Origin: Crocinitomicaceae bacterium
GTDB lineage: Bacteria; Bacteroidota; Bacteroidia; Flavobacteriales_D; Sanyastnellaceae
DNA length: 59,283 nt
NCBI GenBank assembly: GCA_002722795.1
Contig: PBMY01000017.1
Location: 1-59,283, forward strand
Reading direction: 5' to 3'
In this document: positions 32,750 to 41,657 of the stretch, piece after piece
Layout of the letters: each line of letters starts with the position of its first letter
Numbering within the stretch: the stretch's first letter is position 1
Notes under the pieces: generated by a model
Told to the model about the DNA's origin: nothing
The model's database searches: none
What the model saw: only the letters and a program-made list of their open reading frames with translations
Translations under genes and position numbers: made by a program

Positions 32750-35320
32750 ATGACTTCAAGAAATTTATTGATGTGTTGCTCAATTTTATTGAGTACAATA
32801 ATCTACCTGCCGAATACCGCACATTCTCAATTTTTCAAAAAAAAGAAAAAGAAAACTGAGTTAGCAGAAAACGGACCCAAAAAAGAGAATGGTAAATCTA
32901 TCAATGAGGTTACAAAAAAAGCTAAATCTATAGATGGTCTGTTTACAATGTATCGCGATACAGTTAGCGGTGAAACTTGGATGGCTATTCCAAAATCTGC
33001 TTTTGAGAATGAGTATATATATTTCTCTCAAGTAGAAGATGGAGTATTACAAACTGGGAATCACAGAGGGTCTTATCGTGGATCAAAAGTCATTAGTTTC
33101 AGGAAAAACTATGAAAGAGTTGAAGTGATTGGTGAGAACACATCGTTCTACTATGACCCTAAAAGTCCATTAGCAAAAACTGAAAAGGCAAACATAAATT
33201 TCCCAGTCCTTGCTTCATTAAAAATTGTTGCTTCTAATGATGATAACAGCTTATTCTTAGTTTCGTCAGATGGTTTGTTTAAGAATGAGAAAATCAATAG
33301 GATTAAACCGCAAACTCGTCCAGGATCAAAGTCCGCATTAGGCAAACTAAGTAATGAAAAGACTAGTATTACTCACATTAACAACTACCCTGAAAATTTA
33401 GAGGTAGTTGTCGATTATGTTTACGAATCTTCCAGCCCTTCAGTATACGTCGCAGCAATTACTGATGCGCGTTATGTAACAGTTGAATACAGACATTGTA
33501 TTCTTCAAATGCCTAAAGATGGTTTTACTCCTAGAAAAGATGATGCAAGGATTGGGTTTTTCATGACAGAAATCAATGATATGACAAGTACTAGCTCTAC
33601 TCCATGGAAAGACGTAATTCACAGATGGAGGCTTGAGAAGAAAGATCCTGAAGCCGAATTATCTGAGCCTGTTAAGCCAATTACTTGGTGGATTGAAAAT
33701 ACAACTCCATATGAGTTTAGGGACTATATAAAAACTGGTGTAGAAAAGTGGAATTTAGCATTTGAAAGAATTGGGTTTAAGAATGCAGTGGTTGTAAAAA
33801 TGCAACCAGATTCTGCGGATTGGGATGCTGGTGACATTAGGTATAATGTGCTTAGATGGACTTCTTCTCCAACTGCTCCCTTCAGTGGATACGGACCAAG
33901 TTTTGTAAATCCTAGAACAGGAGAAATCCTCGGTGCTGACATTATGCTTGAATATGGAGGGATGGCCGGTAGACTATGGAAATCAGGCGTTTTCAAGGAT
34001 GGTGAAGAAACAGAATTAACAACTAGAGAGAGAACTGCAGAAATGCTAAATAGATGCGATGTTGGGGAGGCAACATCTCATAACACTCTATTCACACTGT
34101 CAGCAATGAAGATTATGGATTTTTCTGAAGAAGAGCATCAGGAATTTGTACGCCAAACACTTCATAGACTTTGTTTACATGAAGTAGGCCATACTCTTGG
34201 TTTAAGTCACAACATGCACGCTAGCACAATGCTCACACCTGAAGAATTAAAAAACCCTTCTGTTGTAGCTGAAAATGGCATGTGTAATACTGTAATGGAA
34301 TATCCTGCTATCAATTTTGCAAGAAATAAAGAAGATCAAACTCTGTATTATGATGACAATCCTGGACCATATGATTATTGGGTAATAGAATACGCATACA
34401 GTGAAGGACTAGAAGATTCTGAAGCTGAGGATGAGAGACTTGAAGACATTCTTTCAAAATCAACATCTGATTTACTCAAGTTTGGAAATGACGCAGATGA
34501 CATGAGGTCTTCAGGAAGGGGAATTAACCCAGATGTAAACATATATGACTTAAGTGATGACCCTGTAGCATATGCATCTGAGAGATGTGAGCTTGTCAAT
34601 GATCTATTACTAGGGCTTGTAGATAAATATGCTAGCGAGGGCACATCTTATCATGAATTAAGAAGAGCATTCTACACATTAGTAAGCGAATATTCAATAC
34701 AGCTAAATGTGATGACTCGTCAAATAGGAGGAGTGAGATATAACAGGGCAGGGCCAAATAACATAGGGAATGAATTGCCATATACTCCGGTAAGTAAATT
34801 GGATCAGAAAGCAGCTGTTTCTGCATTAACTAAATACGCTTTCGACCCTCATGCATTTGATGCTCAAGCTCAATCATTTGCTTATCTTCAATCGCAAAGG
34901 AGAGGATGGTCACATTACGGAGGTAATGAGGATCCTAAAATCCATTCTACAATTCTAAATATGCAACGAGGTGCACTTTCACATTTACTTCATCCAAACG
35001 TCCTTAAAAGGCTTACAGATGCTTCTAAATACGGAAATGAGTATGACGTTGCTACGTACATGAATGACTTAACAAATGCCATTTATTCTGCTGATTTAAA
35101 TAAAAAAGTCAACACATATAGACAGCAAATACAAGTGTATTACGTTGAAAGCCTAATCAATGCATATAACCAAAAAACTTATGACGTAATTTCAAAAAGC
35201 GTAATTCTGCAACAAATAAACAGAATTGACAAGCTGCAGAGAGATGGTAAATCGCCTGACAAACTAACAAGGGCTCATAGAGCACATATTAGACATTTAA
35301 TTGATCAGGCTTGGGATTAA
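32750..35320 (+). CDS. Secreted zinc-dependent metalloprotease (DUF5117/DUF5118/DUF4953 type)
   Basis: An 856-residue exported protein. A signal peptide ends near residue 26 (NTAHSQ), and the mature end begins with a run of six lysines (FFKKKKKKTE). DUF5118 and DUF5117 regions fill the first half (SIDGLFTMYRDTVSGETWMA). The metzincin motif HEVGHTLGLSH is at residues 477-487, giving three zinc-binding histidines and the catalytic glutamate. The large C-terminal region matches the helical DUF4953 part. Length fits this Bacteroidota family. Substrates are unknown. The next gene begins inside its last codons. Confidence 0.9.
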   Translation: MTSRNLLMCCSILLSTIIYLPNTAHSQFFKKKKKKTELAENGPKKENGKSINEVTKKAKSIDGLFTMYRDTVSGETWMAIPKSAFENEYIYFSQVEDGVLQTGNHRGSYRGSKVISFRKNYERVEVIGENTSFYYDPKSPLAKTEKANINFPVLASLKIVASNDDNSLFLVSSDGLFKNEKINRIKPQTRPGSKSALGKLSNEKTSITHINNYPENLEVVVDYVYESSSPSVYVAAITDARYVTVEYRHCILQMPKDGFTPRKDDARIGFFMTEINDMTSTSSTPWKDVIHRWRLEKKDPEAELSEPVKPITWWIENTTPYEFRDYIKTGVEKWNLAFERIGFKNAVVVKMQPDSADWDAGDIRYNVLRWTSSPTAPFSGYGPSFVNPRTGEILGADIMLEYGGMAGRLWKSGVFKDGEETELTTRERTAEMLNRCDVGEATSHNTLFTLSAMKIMDFSEEEHQEFVRQTLHRLCLHEVGHTLGLSHNMHASTMLTPEELKNPSVVAENGMCNTVMEYPAINFARNKEDQTLYYDDNPGPYDYWVIEYAYSEGLEDSEAEDERLEDILSKSTSDLLKFGNDADDMRSSGRGINPDVNIYDLSDDPVAYASERCELVNDLLLGLVDKYASEGTSYHELRRAFYTLVSEYSIQLNVMTRQIGGVRYNRAGPNNIGNELPYTPVSKLDQKAAVSALTKYAFDPHAFDAQAQSFAYLQSQRRGWSHYGGNEDPKIHSTILNMQRGALSHLLHPNVLKRLTDASKYGNEYDVATYMNDLTNAIYSADLNKKVNTYRQQIQVYYVESLINAYNQKTYDVISKSVILQQINRIDKLQRDGKSPDKLTRAHRAHIRHLIDQAWD

Positions 35321-35970
35321 ATAGAATCATATTTGGCCTATTTCTGTGGGGGTTATCTGCGATAAATATCTATGGACAAGATTCAGATAATAAATTTGAA
35401 TTGAGAGCCGATATGAGGTTGCCAGATAAATGGGAGTTAATTCTTGAAACTGTAACAGAGGAGGATAAAAAAGTGTTTCTCTTTATGGAAAGTTTTAGAG
35501 CAAATGATTATTCTAAAATACTGAAATACAATCATAGTTTATGCCTGTGTAAGGAAGATTGGAAATCATACCTAATTAAGTATGATTTGCTAGAAACAGC
35601 ATTATATCTACCCATAGCATTATCAAATGGAGAAAGTGTTGATTGCAAAAAGTCGGAAAGTATTTTTGCTAAAATGGCAGAATTTTCAGGCAAATCATCT
35701 GATTACATCAATCATCTTAAGGGAATTTGGGGAGTCGAAAAGGGGTTCGAAAACTTTTTATACAACTATAGAATTTCAATACGGCTTATTGAAAATTTGG
35801 CACTGCCTGAAAATTGTAAGACTCTGAAAAAAACTCACACAGTACTTGAAGGCCAAACACTTTACAGACTTTCAGTTATTTACGGTGTAAGTGTTGAGTC
35901 AATTCAGCTAGCGAACAAACTAGGATCAAGCACTCATATAAACAGCGGTAGCGTTCTAGTGATACCTTAG
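35311..35970 (+). CDS. Exported LysM-domain protein
   Basis: A 219-residue protein with an N-terminal signal peptide (IIFGLFLWGLSAINIYGQ) and one C-terminal LysM domain at about residues 172-219 (THTVLEGQTLYRLSVIYGVS, then INSGSVLVIP), which binds peptidoglycan. The middle ~130 residues, with several cysteines, have no family I recognise. The only available start is TTG at 35311, overlapping the metalloprotease gene by 10 nt; no ATG or GTG lies near the signal sequence. The overlap suggests coupled translation. Confidence 0.8.
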   Translation: MGLNRIIFGLFLWGLSAINIYGQDSDNKFELRADMRLPDKWELILETVTEEDKKVFLFMESFRANDYSKILKYNHSLCLCKEDWKSYLIKYDLLETALYLPIALSNGESVDCKKSESIFAKMAEFSGKSSDYINHLKGIWGVEKGFENFLYNYRISIRLIENLALPENCKTLKKTHTVLEGQTLYRLSVIYGVSVESIQLANKLGSSTHINSGSVLVIP

Positions 35971-35979
35971 CCATAGGCA

Positions 35980-37416
35980 ATGAATCACCAACCTCACCAA
36001 ACCATACTATTTCTTGCCCCTCTTATTCTGCTAATGTTTTTAGCTCCATATGCTGAAGAATATTTTTTAGAAGAAAAGAAAGAGGGAGTAGATCCTATTC
36101 CTACATGGTCTGAATTGTTGGATGAAGAGGACGAGGAGATTGTCTTAAAATCAGATGTAGATCAAGTAGAAAGTGACACTACTCAATCACTCCAACTAGA
36201 TTCACTCGAAATTGATTTCTCAAGATGGATTCCAGATTATGCAGCACACTCTGCCTCTACTCTACCCGATAGTTTAAGGCTTATAGGTACTGAATTAGCT
36301 TTTGACAAGTTATATACATTCTTTAAAAAACTTGAATCCATTTCAGAAACTGACACTGAACCTGTAGAAATTTTCCATTGGGGAGACTCACAAATAGAGG
36401 GAGATAGAATTTCAGGTTTACTTAGATCAAGTTGGCAAAAATCATGGGGTGGCTCAGGGCCAGGTTTACTTCCAGCATACCAACCAATACCTGCACTTTC
36501 AATTAGACAAGAGAGCGATGAAAATTGGACTAGGTATACGCGGTTTGGTCAACTTGACAGTACTCTAGAGCACAGTGCTTATGGTCCTATGGCAGCTTTT
36601 TGCATGGTAGATGGTGATGCCCAAATCACACTTAAACCGCATCCAAGTGGGTTTAAGCTGAATAAGGTTTGGCCTAGAATTAAGTTCAGTATAGGAGCTG
36701 CTCCACTAGGTGGAAACATTACACTTAGTGGTGTAACAAATGCATACAGAGCGTTTAGTATTAGACCAGCTTCAACATCTATGCACAATGAAATCGTTGC
36801 TTATCTTGAAGATGGAGAAACTGAATTAACAATAGGATTTGAAGGGTATAAAATTGAAGTGACGGGAATTGAATTGGGTAGTTCTTACGGAGTACAGCTA
36901 CATAATATCCCTATGAGAGGAAGTGCAGGAATGATATTCACCAAGCTAGATACTAAACACTTTAAACGAACCATAGAAAATAGAGATGTGGGGCTAATGA
37001 TATTGCAGTTTGGAGGAAATGTAGTTCCTTACATCAGGGATACAATTGCAGCTCAAAGATATGGAAGGAGATTTGCAAAACAACTTGCATATTTAAAAGG
37101 CATTAAGCCTAACACTGCAATACTCGTTGTAGGCCCATCTGATATGGGAGATAGTTCTGATGATACAACTTTCCCAATGCTCTATTCTGTAATTGAAAAT
37201 CTCAAATTGGCAGCTGAATCTGAGGATTGCTTGTTTTGGGATACACATAGTGTAATGGGAGGAAGAGGCTCAATGTTGAAATGGTCAGAATCTGACCCAA
37301 AGCTTGCTTCACCAGATTTAATTCATTTTACTCCTAAGGGTGCAAGATTGATTGGCAAACAATTAGATCACTCAATAAGGGCTGAATACAAAAGCTGGAC
37401 ACAATGGAGACGTTAA
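35980..37416 (+). CDS. SGNH/GDSL-type esterase paired with MBOAT
   Basis: A 478-residue protein anchored or exported by an N-terminal hydrophobic segment (ILFLAPLILLMFLAPYA, residues 10-26). The SGNH catalytic serine is S137 in HWGDSQIEGD, block III is LQFGGNVVP, and the catalytic D446/H449 are in DLIHFTPKG. A non-catalytic domain sits between. The GDSQ form and the next gene, an MBOAT acyltransferase sharing one base with its stop, match pairs that O-acetylate surface polysaccharides (as in AlgJ/AlgX with AlgI). Which polymer is modified cannot be told; a simple esterase is possible. Confidence 0.85.
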   Translation: MNHQPHQTILFLAPLILLMFLAPYAEEYFLEEKKEGVDPIPTWSELLDEEDEEIVLKSDVDQVESDTTQSLQLDSLEIDFSRWIPDYAAHSASTLPDSLRLIGTELAFDKLYTFFKKLESISETDTEPVEIFHWGDSQIEGDRISGLLRSSWQKSWGGSGPGLLPAYQPIPALSIRQESDENWTRYTRFGQLDSTLEHSAYGPMAAFCMVDGDAQITLKPHPSGFKLNKVWPRIKFSIGAAPLGGNITLSGVTNAYRAFSIRPASTSMHNEIVAYLEDGETELTIGFEGYKIEVTGIELGSSYGVQLHNIPMRGSAGMIFTKLDTKHFKRTIENRDVGLMILQFGGNVVPYIRDTIAAQRYGRRFAKQLAYLKGIKPNTAILVVGPSDMGDSSDDTTFPMLYSVIENLKLAAESEDCLFWDTHSVMGGRGSMLKWSESDPKLASPDLIHFTPKGARLIGKQLDHSIRAEYKSWTQWRR

Positions 37417-39068
37417 TGTATACAAGACCAGCGTTTTGGCTTTTCCTACTATCAGTGATGGTGGGGCTAAGCTTTATGAAAAAGAAAACAGCACTGCGCA
37501 ATACTTTTCTTTTTGCTGCAAGCATGTTCTTTTATTGGAACACAAGTGCTTGGTTTGTAGGTTTATTGTTATTCTCAACAATATCTGACTGGTGTATTGG
37601 ACTCCTGATAGATAAGAGAGAAGGGGCCAAACGTAATGCATTACTTATACTTAGTGTAGTTATTAATTTAGGCTTGCTTGGCTTTTTTAAGTATGCATAC
37701 TTCTTTGCAGATGCTAGTTCAAGTTTGTTTGGCACAACGTGGGAAGCTGTTATTCCTGGAGCGCATTGGTTGAATGAAAATCTAGGCACTTCAATTAGGG
37801 TTCATGAGATACTGCTTCCTGTAGGAATCTCTTTCTACACATTCCAAACCCTTAGCTACACAATTGATTTATACAAAGGGAAAATCAAACCTGTTAAGTC
37901 TATTTTGGACTTTGGTTGTTATGTGACATTTTTCCCTCAACTTGTTGCTGGACCTATTGTTAGAGCTGTTGAATTCATACCTCAACTTCATAAACCTTAT
38001 GATCTAAGTAGGAAAGAATTTAAACTAGCAATATGGTGGATACTTGCAGGTTTAACGAAGAAAATTGTCTTTGCAGATTATGTTGCAACAAATCTGGTTG
38101 ATAGAGTATTTGCTAACCCTACAAGTCATAGTGGATTTGAAGTCTTATTGGGTCTTTATGGATACAGCTTACAAGTATTCGCGGACTTTAGTGGGTATAG
38201 CGACATTGCAATTGGGGTAGCATTGCTAATGGGTTTTAGATTACCTGTGAATTTCAGATCTCCATATAAAGCAAGAAATGTTGGAGAATTCTGGCAAAGG
38301 TGGCATATCAGTTTATCTACTTGGCTTAGAGACTATTTATATATACCAATGGGTGGTAATAGAAATTCTTCTTTGTTTACTTCTATTTTCTCCTTTACTC
38401 TTGTTCTTTTTGCATCTCTTTCTATGCACAACATGGGTGTCTTTTTAATAGGGTCAGGCATACTCCTATTAGCTCGAGGACTCTCTGTAATGTTCCCTGA
38501 ATGGGGTGTAAAAGCAGCAACATACATGAATCTTTTTTCCACAATGGTAATAGGGGGATTATGGCATGGAGCGTCTTGGAATTTCCTTTTGTGGGGTGCG
38601 TTAAACGGTCTTGGGTTGATGGCTTTTAAATTCTTTAGGCATTATTTGCCATGGAGCAAGTTAGAGCATTGGTGGGCAAAAGCAATAGGCGTTATATTGA
38701 CTTTCAATTTTATCACTTTTACTAGAATATGGTTTAGGTCTGGTTCTGGAATCGGATGGGATAGTGTACCTGGAAATCACAATATTTTATTGGAGTGGTT
38801 TACTGCAAATGATTTGGTCTATCAACTGATACAACACTTCAATGATATTGCAATAATTGAAGTACTTAAGGGTCACAAATGGGTTCTTGCAGTTATGGCT
38901 ATAGGATATATCACACACCTTTGCCCTGAGCGAATAAGCTCTAAAATCATTGAGAGATTTACATCTCTTCACTCATTAAGTATATGGGGTATCACAGGGG
39001 TTCTTACCCTGATTCTTTGGAAGGTAGGATCTGCATCACCACAGCCCTTTATCTACTTCCAGTTTTAA
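37416..39068 (+). CDS. MBOAT-family O-acyltransferase (AlgI-like)
   Basis: A 550-residue membrane-bound O-acyltransferase with about 11-12 membrane helices. The catalytic histidine is about H384 in GGLWHGASWNFLLWG, and the AlgI-type blocks SFYTFQTLSYTID, QLVAGPIVRA and FADFSGYSDIAIG are present. AlgI-type proteins pass acyl groups from the cytoplasm to a periplasmic SGNH partner. I prefer the ATG at 37416, which shares an A with the SGNH stop (TAATG); an in-frame ATG at 37404 would add four residues. It forms a functional pair with the upstream SGNH gene. Confidence 0.93.
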   Translation: MYTRPAFWLFLLSVMVGLSFMKKKTALRNTFLFAASMFFYWNTSAWFVGLLLFSTISDWCIGLLIDKREGAKRNALLILSVVINLGLLGFFKYAYFFADASSSLFGTTWEAVIPGAHWLNENLGTSIRVHEILLPVGISFYTFQTLSYTIDLYKGKIKPVKSILDFGCYVTFFPQLVAGPIVRAVEFIPQLHKPYDLSRKEFKLAIWWILAGLTKKIVFADYVATNLVDRVFANPTSHSGFEVLLGLYGYSLQVFADFSGYSDIAIGVALLMGFRLPVNFRSPYKARNVGEFWQRWHISLSTWLRDYLYIPMGGNRNSSLFTSIFSFTLVLFASLSMHNMGVFLIGSGILLLARGLSVMFPEWGVKAATYMNLFSTMVIGGLWHGASWNFLLWGALNGLGLMAFKFFRHYLPWSKLEHWWAKAIGVILTFNFITFTRIWFRSGSGIGWDSVPGNHNILLEWFTANDLVYQLIQHFNDIAIIEVLKGHKWVLAVMAIGYITHLCPERISSKIIERFTSLHSLSIWGITGVLTLILWKVGSASPQPFIYFQF

Positions 39069-39070
39069 GC

Positions 39071-39190
39071 CTACTTCTCTATCTCAATCTGCTGATATGC
39101 ATCACAAGTTTTATTTTTTGATGCGCAGGCAGAAAAAGTAATTGAAATCAAAGCCAAAAGAATTGCTGCTATTGAGAAGATTCTTTTCAT
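39071..39190 (-). CDS. Small lipoprotein (39 residues)
   Basis: An ATG at 39190 opens a 39-codon frame. It encodes a type II signal peptide: two basic residues, a hydrophobic stretch (IFSIAAILLALISITF) and the lipobox SAC with C22. The mature peptide is only about 18 residues and contains a second cysteine. The stop is three bases beyond the end of the MBOAT gene on the other strand. A -7-like TATTTTAG on the minus strand is 5 nt before the ATG. Small cysteine-containing lipoproteins of this type are common but poorly described in Bacteroidota. It is too short for ordinary gene finders. Confidence 0.6.
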   Translation of the reverse strand: MKRIFSIAAILLALISITFSACASKNKTCDAYQQIEIEK

Positions 39191-39281
39191 TTTGCTAAAA
39201 TAACGCTGTAAAACCCACATTAGTATTCTAAATTATTCAGTTTGTTCAACATTCATAGTTAAGAACCTAACTACTACTTCC

Positions 39282-39289
39282 TACTTTTG
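39282..39289 (+). promoter_or_regulatory. -7 promoter box TACTTTTG before the 39294 gene
   Basis: This is an exact TAnnTTTG match. It ends 5 nt before the GTG at 39294 and 35 nt before an in-frame ATG at 39324. If the usual spacing applies, transcription starts at the GTG, so either the message is leaderless or the ATG is the real start. Confidence 0.4.
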
Positions 39290-39293
39290 CATT

Positions 39294-39626
39294 GTGTCAA
39301 AATTGAAATCAAATAATTCGAATATGATTGCATTAAATCTTTGGCTGATGCTAGGATTAAATGTAGTTTTTATTTGGGCCGAATTTATTCCTTTTTTTGC
39401 TACAGATTTTATAAGTTGGTTTGACGCTGGACTAGATTCTATCAGGGTGCCTTTAACTATAGTGGAATTTATAGCAATTGGGACATTATTTGTTGATCTA
39501 GTTGTGAGATATGACAGCATAAAACTTAAATTTAGAATCTTTCATGTAGCGAGTGTAGTAATATGTGTTTGTGGCTTCTTATTCAAAGCCTTCATATACT
39601 TCCTACACTCGGCATACTTGAGTTAG
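39294..39626 (+). CDS. Small membrane protein, unknown function
   Basis: Up to 110 residues with three or four predicted membrane helices (IALNLWLMLGLNVVFIWAEF; VPLTIVEFIAIGTLFVDLVV; IFHVASVVICVCGFLFKAFI). I recognise no family. The GTG at 39294 gives the longest form, but the -7 box directly in front of it makes the ATG at 39324 equally likely; in that case the protein has 100 residues. The stop overlaps that of the convergent CarboxypepD_reg gene by 4 nt. Confidence 0.6.
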   Translation: MSKLKSNNSNMIALNLWLMLGLNVVFIWAEFIPFFATDFISWFDAGLDSIRVPLTIVEFIAIGTLFVDLVVRYDSIKLKFRIFHVASVVICVCGFLFKAFIYFLHSAYLS

Positions 39627-40384
39627 TCAGTGTTGTACTGATAATCTGAATCGTCAAGCTTTCTTGGCATCATTCTGTAAATAGCAAACTGCCTTTTTAC
39701 ATAAATGATGAAATCGTATTGACTCCATTCTTTTAACAACTCATCTCCCGGATCACAAAATTCAGCAAATGATTTGAATTCGTTTGGGTCGAGTTGTATG
39801 ATTTCGTAATCAACGTATTTGCTAAACAATTCCTGGAGTAATTCTCTACGTTTATCTGTGTTTTCAAGTTCAGCTACTTCTCTTTTAGACCTCTCCTCTC
39901 TTGAAAATTGTTCGTATAGAAAAGTGATTGGGCTTTGAAAAGCATCAATATCACTAATTCTATAATCCTTCTCATTATAACCGAGAGCCTCTATTTCTTT
40001 GATTATTTGATTTAGTGTTCTTGGAGCAAATATTTCAGCAGTCGCAAGCTCTACCTCAAGCTTTCTTAAAGTGATATTAAGTGACTCATTGCGCATACTT
40101 TTAATCACCACCCTCTCAACTGTATAATAACCAATAGCACCAAAAACAAGCGTATCACCCTCACATGCTCTTACTAGAAAACTTCCATCCCTCTCTACAA
40201 AAGCTCCGCCACCTGAGTTTCTATTCACTGCCATTGATGCAGGTACAACTTGATTTTTGCCTTGGAATATCCAACCACTAATTACCATAGTGGAGTCGCA
40301 AGGGTTTTGAGCTTTAGAATCAAATGAAAACATAGTCAAAAACACCAACAAAACCGATGTAAAAAAAAATTTTTGACTAAACAT
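39623..40384 (-). CDS. Carboxypeptidase-like regulatory domain exported protein
   Basis: A 253-residue exported protein. The signal peptide ends near residue 25 (FSFDSKAQ). A CarboxypepD_reg-like domain follows at about 30-115 (VISGWIFQGKNQVVPASMAV, then GAFVERDGSFLVRACEGDTL and FGAIGYYTV). The C-terminal half is charged and contains an FLYEQFSREERSKREVAELE segment, similar in layout to the protein at 2810-3475. There is no barrel or plug, so it is not a receptor. Such proteins may bind partners in the envelope, but their function is unknown. Expression is probably from the TAACTTGC box at 40389-40396. Confidence 0.8.
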   Translation of the reverse strand: MFSQKFFFTSVLLVFLTMFSFDSKAQNPCDSTMVISGWIFQGKNQVVPASMAVNRNSGGGAFVERDGSFLVRACEGDTLVFGAIGYYTVERVVIKSMRNESLNITLRKLEVELATAEIFAPRTLNQIIKEIEALGYNEKDYRISDIDAFQSPITFLYEQFSREERSKREVAELENTDKRRELLQELFSKYVDYEIIQLDPNEFKSFAEFCDPGDELLKEWSQYDFIIYVKRQFAIYRMMPRKLDDSDYQYNTD

Positions 40385-40388
40385 AGAT

Positions 40389-40396
40389 GCAAGTTA
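40389..40396 (-). promoter_or_regulatory. -7-like promoter box TAACTTGC before the 40384 gene
   Basis: On the minus strand this reads TAACTTGC, identical to boxes before the genes at 6049, 15713 and 46595. It ends 4 nt before the start codon at 40384. Confidence 0.35.
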
Positions 40397-40443
40397 CAGG
40401 TTTAGAGATGCTGCATAAAATGAAACAATGTTAACTTCACAGC

Positions 40444-41505
40444 ATGCTTTTCCAAAATCAATCGAAGTCAAATGCAATTAAAGCAGCTCAGGATCGGATT
40501 CGTTCTAATAAATCAACATTAGGGAATATCGAAAAACTTGCTAATGAAGTTGTGGGTGGAAAGGTTGAGGCTATTGCAAGAGCAATTACTCTAATTGAAA
40601 GCAATAATATTGATGACAGACCGCAGGCGCATCTGCTTCTAAAACAAGTAAGAGAGAAGGCTAAAAACGTCAGTAGCATCAGAATTGGAATAACAGGTAT
40701 TCCAGGTGTTGGGAAAAGTACATTTATTGAAAGGTTTGGACTTGACTTAATTAAAGAGGGTTTCAAAGTTGCTGTACTTGCTGTTGACCCAAGTAGCCAA
40801 AGAACAGGAGGTAGTATTTTAGGAGATAAAACTAGAATGGAGAAGCTTAGTGTTAACGATAATGCATTTGTACGCCCCTCTCCTGCTTCTGATGCTCTTG
40901 GAGGAGTTGCAAGAGCTACAATGGAGGCTATTTTAATTTGTGAAGCAGCTGGTTACGATAGAATAATTGTAGAAACTGTTGGTGTAGGTCAAAGCGAAAC
41001 TTCAGTTAGAGATATGGTCGATGTATTTGGTCTATTATTAATTGGTGGAGCTGGTGATGAAGTACAAGGGATTAAACGGGGTATTGTAGAAATGGCTGAC
41101 CTAGTTGTGGTACACAAGTCAGATGGAGATAATGTCTCAATGTGTAAAGACACTGCCTCTGCTTACAGATCTTCGCTACACCTTTTACCTAAACCCAAAG
41201 GCGACCATACTGTGGAAGTAATAACTGCTAGCTCTATTGATGGTTCTGGTCATAAAGAATTTTACGATCTCGTCAATGGACTAATTTTAGAGTGGAAGTC
41301 AAATGGATTCTTTCAAATTCAAAGAGCATCTCAAAGAATTGATAGAATGAAAATACATGCAAGGAATTTGGCCTTTGAAAATGGAATGAATTCTAGTGGG
41401 TCAAAATCTCTGTGGTCAAGATTATCTAAGTCTGTTGAAATCGGAGAAATAACCGCTTTTTCAGCTGCATGTGAGTGGGTGAATTCTATTAATTCATCAG
41501 TATAG
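40444..41505 (+). CDS. meaB: Methylmalonyl-CoA mutase-associated GTPase MeaB
   Basis: A 353-residue G3E-family P-loop GTPase. The Walker A motif GIPGVGKST is at about residues 84-92, followed by VLAVDPSSQRTGGSILGDKTRM, then ETVGVGQSE and VHKSDGDN (base specificity). MeaB guards and reloads the cobalamin cofactor of methylmalonyl-CoA mutase. The mutase genes are not in this window, so it is separate from its partner here. It starts in the divergent gap shared with the CarboxypepD_reg gene. Length and motifs are normal; the closely related ArgK name describes the same family. Confidence 0.95.
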   Translation: MLFQNQSKSNAIKAAQDRIRSNKSTLGNIEKLANEVVGGKVEAIARAITLIESNNIDDRPQAHLLLKQVREKAKNVSSIRIGITGIPGVGKSTFIERFGLDLIKEGFKVAVLAVDPSSQRTGGSILGDKTRMEKLSVNDNAFVRPSPASDALGGVARATMEAILICEAAGYDRIIVETVGVGQSETSVRDMVDVFGLLLIGGAGDEVQGIKRGIVEMADLVVVHKSDGDNVSMCKDTASAYRSSLHLLPKPKGDHTVEVITASSIDGSGHKEFYDLVNGLILEWKSNGFFQIQRASQRIDRMKIHARNLAFENGMNSSGSKSLWSRLSKSVEIGEITAFSAACEWVNSINSSV

Positions 41506-41612
41506 GAATCATATACTCGTCGTGAGATTTGTGAAAAGCTATGAAAAGTAACACTAAATGATGGAATTGAAACAAATGTTTACTTGATTATCAGTTAGAT
41601 ACATATGAACTC

Positions 41613-41630
41613 AAATCTACTCTCAGATTT
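41613..41630. repeat. Short hairpin-like inverted repeat between meaB and hisS
   Basis: AAATCT (41613-41618) and AGATTT (41625-41630) flank a six-base loop in the 152-nt convergent gap between meaB and hisS. There is no T-run on the plus side. The stem is AT-rich and weak; it could act in bidirectional termination, but this is uncertain. Nothing else is evident in the gap. Confidence 0.2.
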
Positions 41631-41657
41631 AATCAACAAAAAAGCTTAAGCCTTGAA

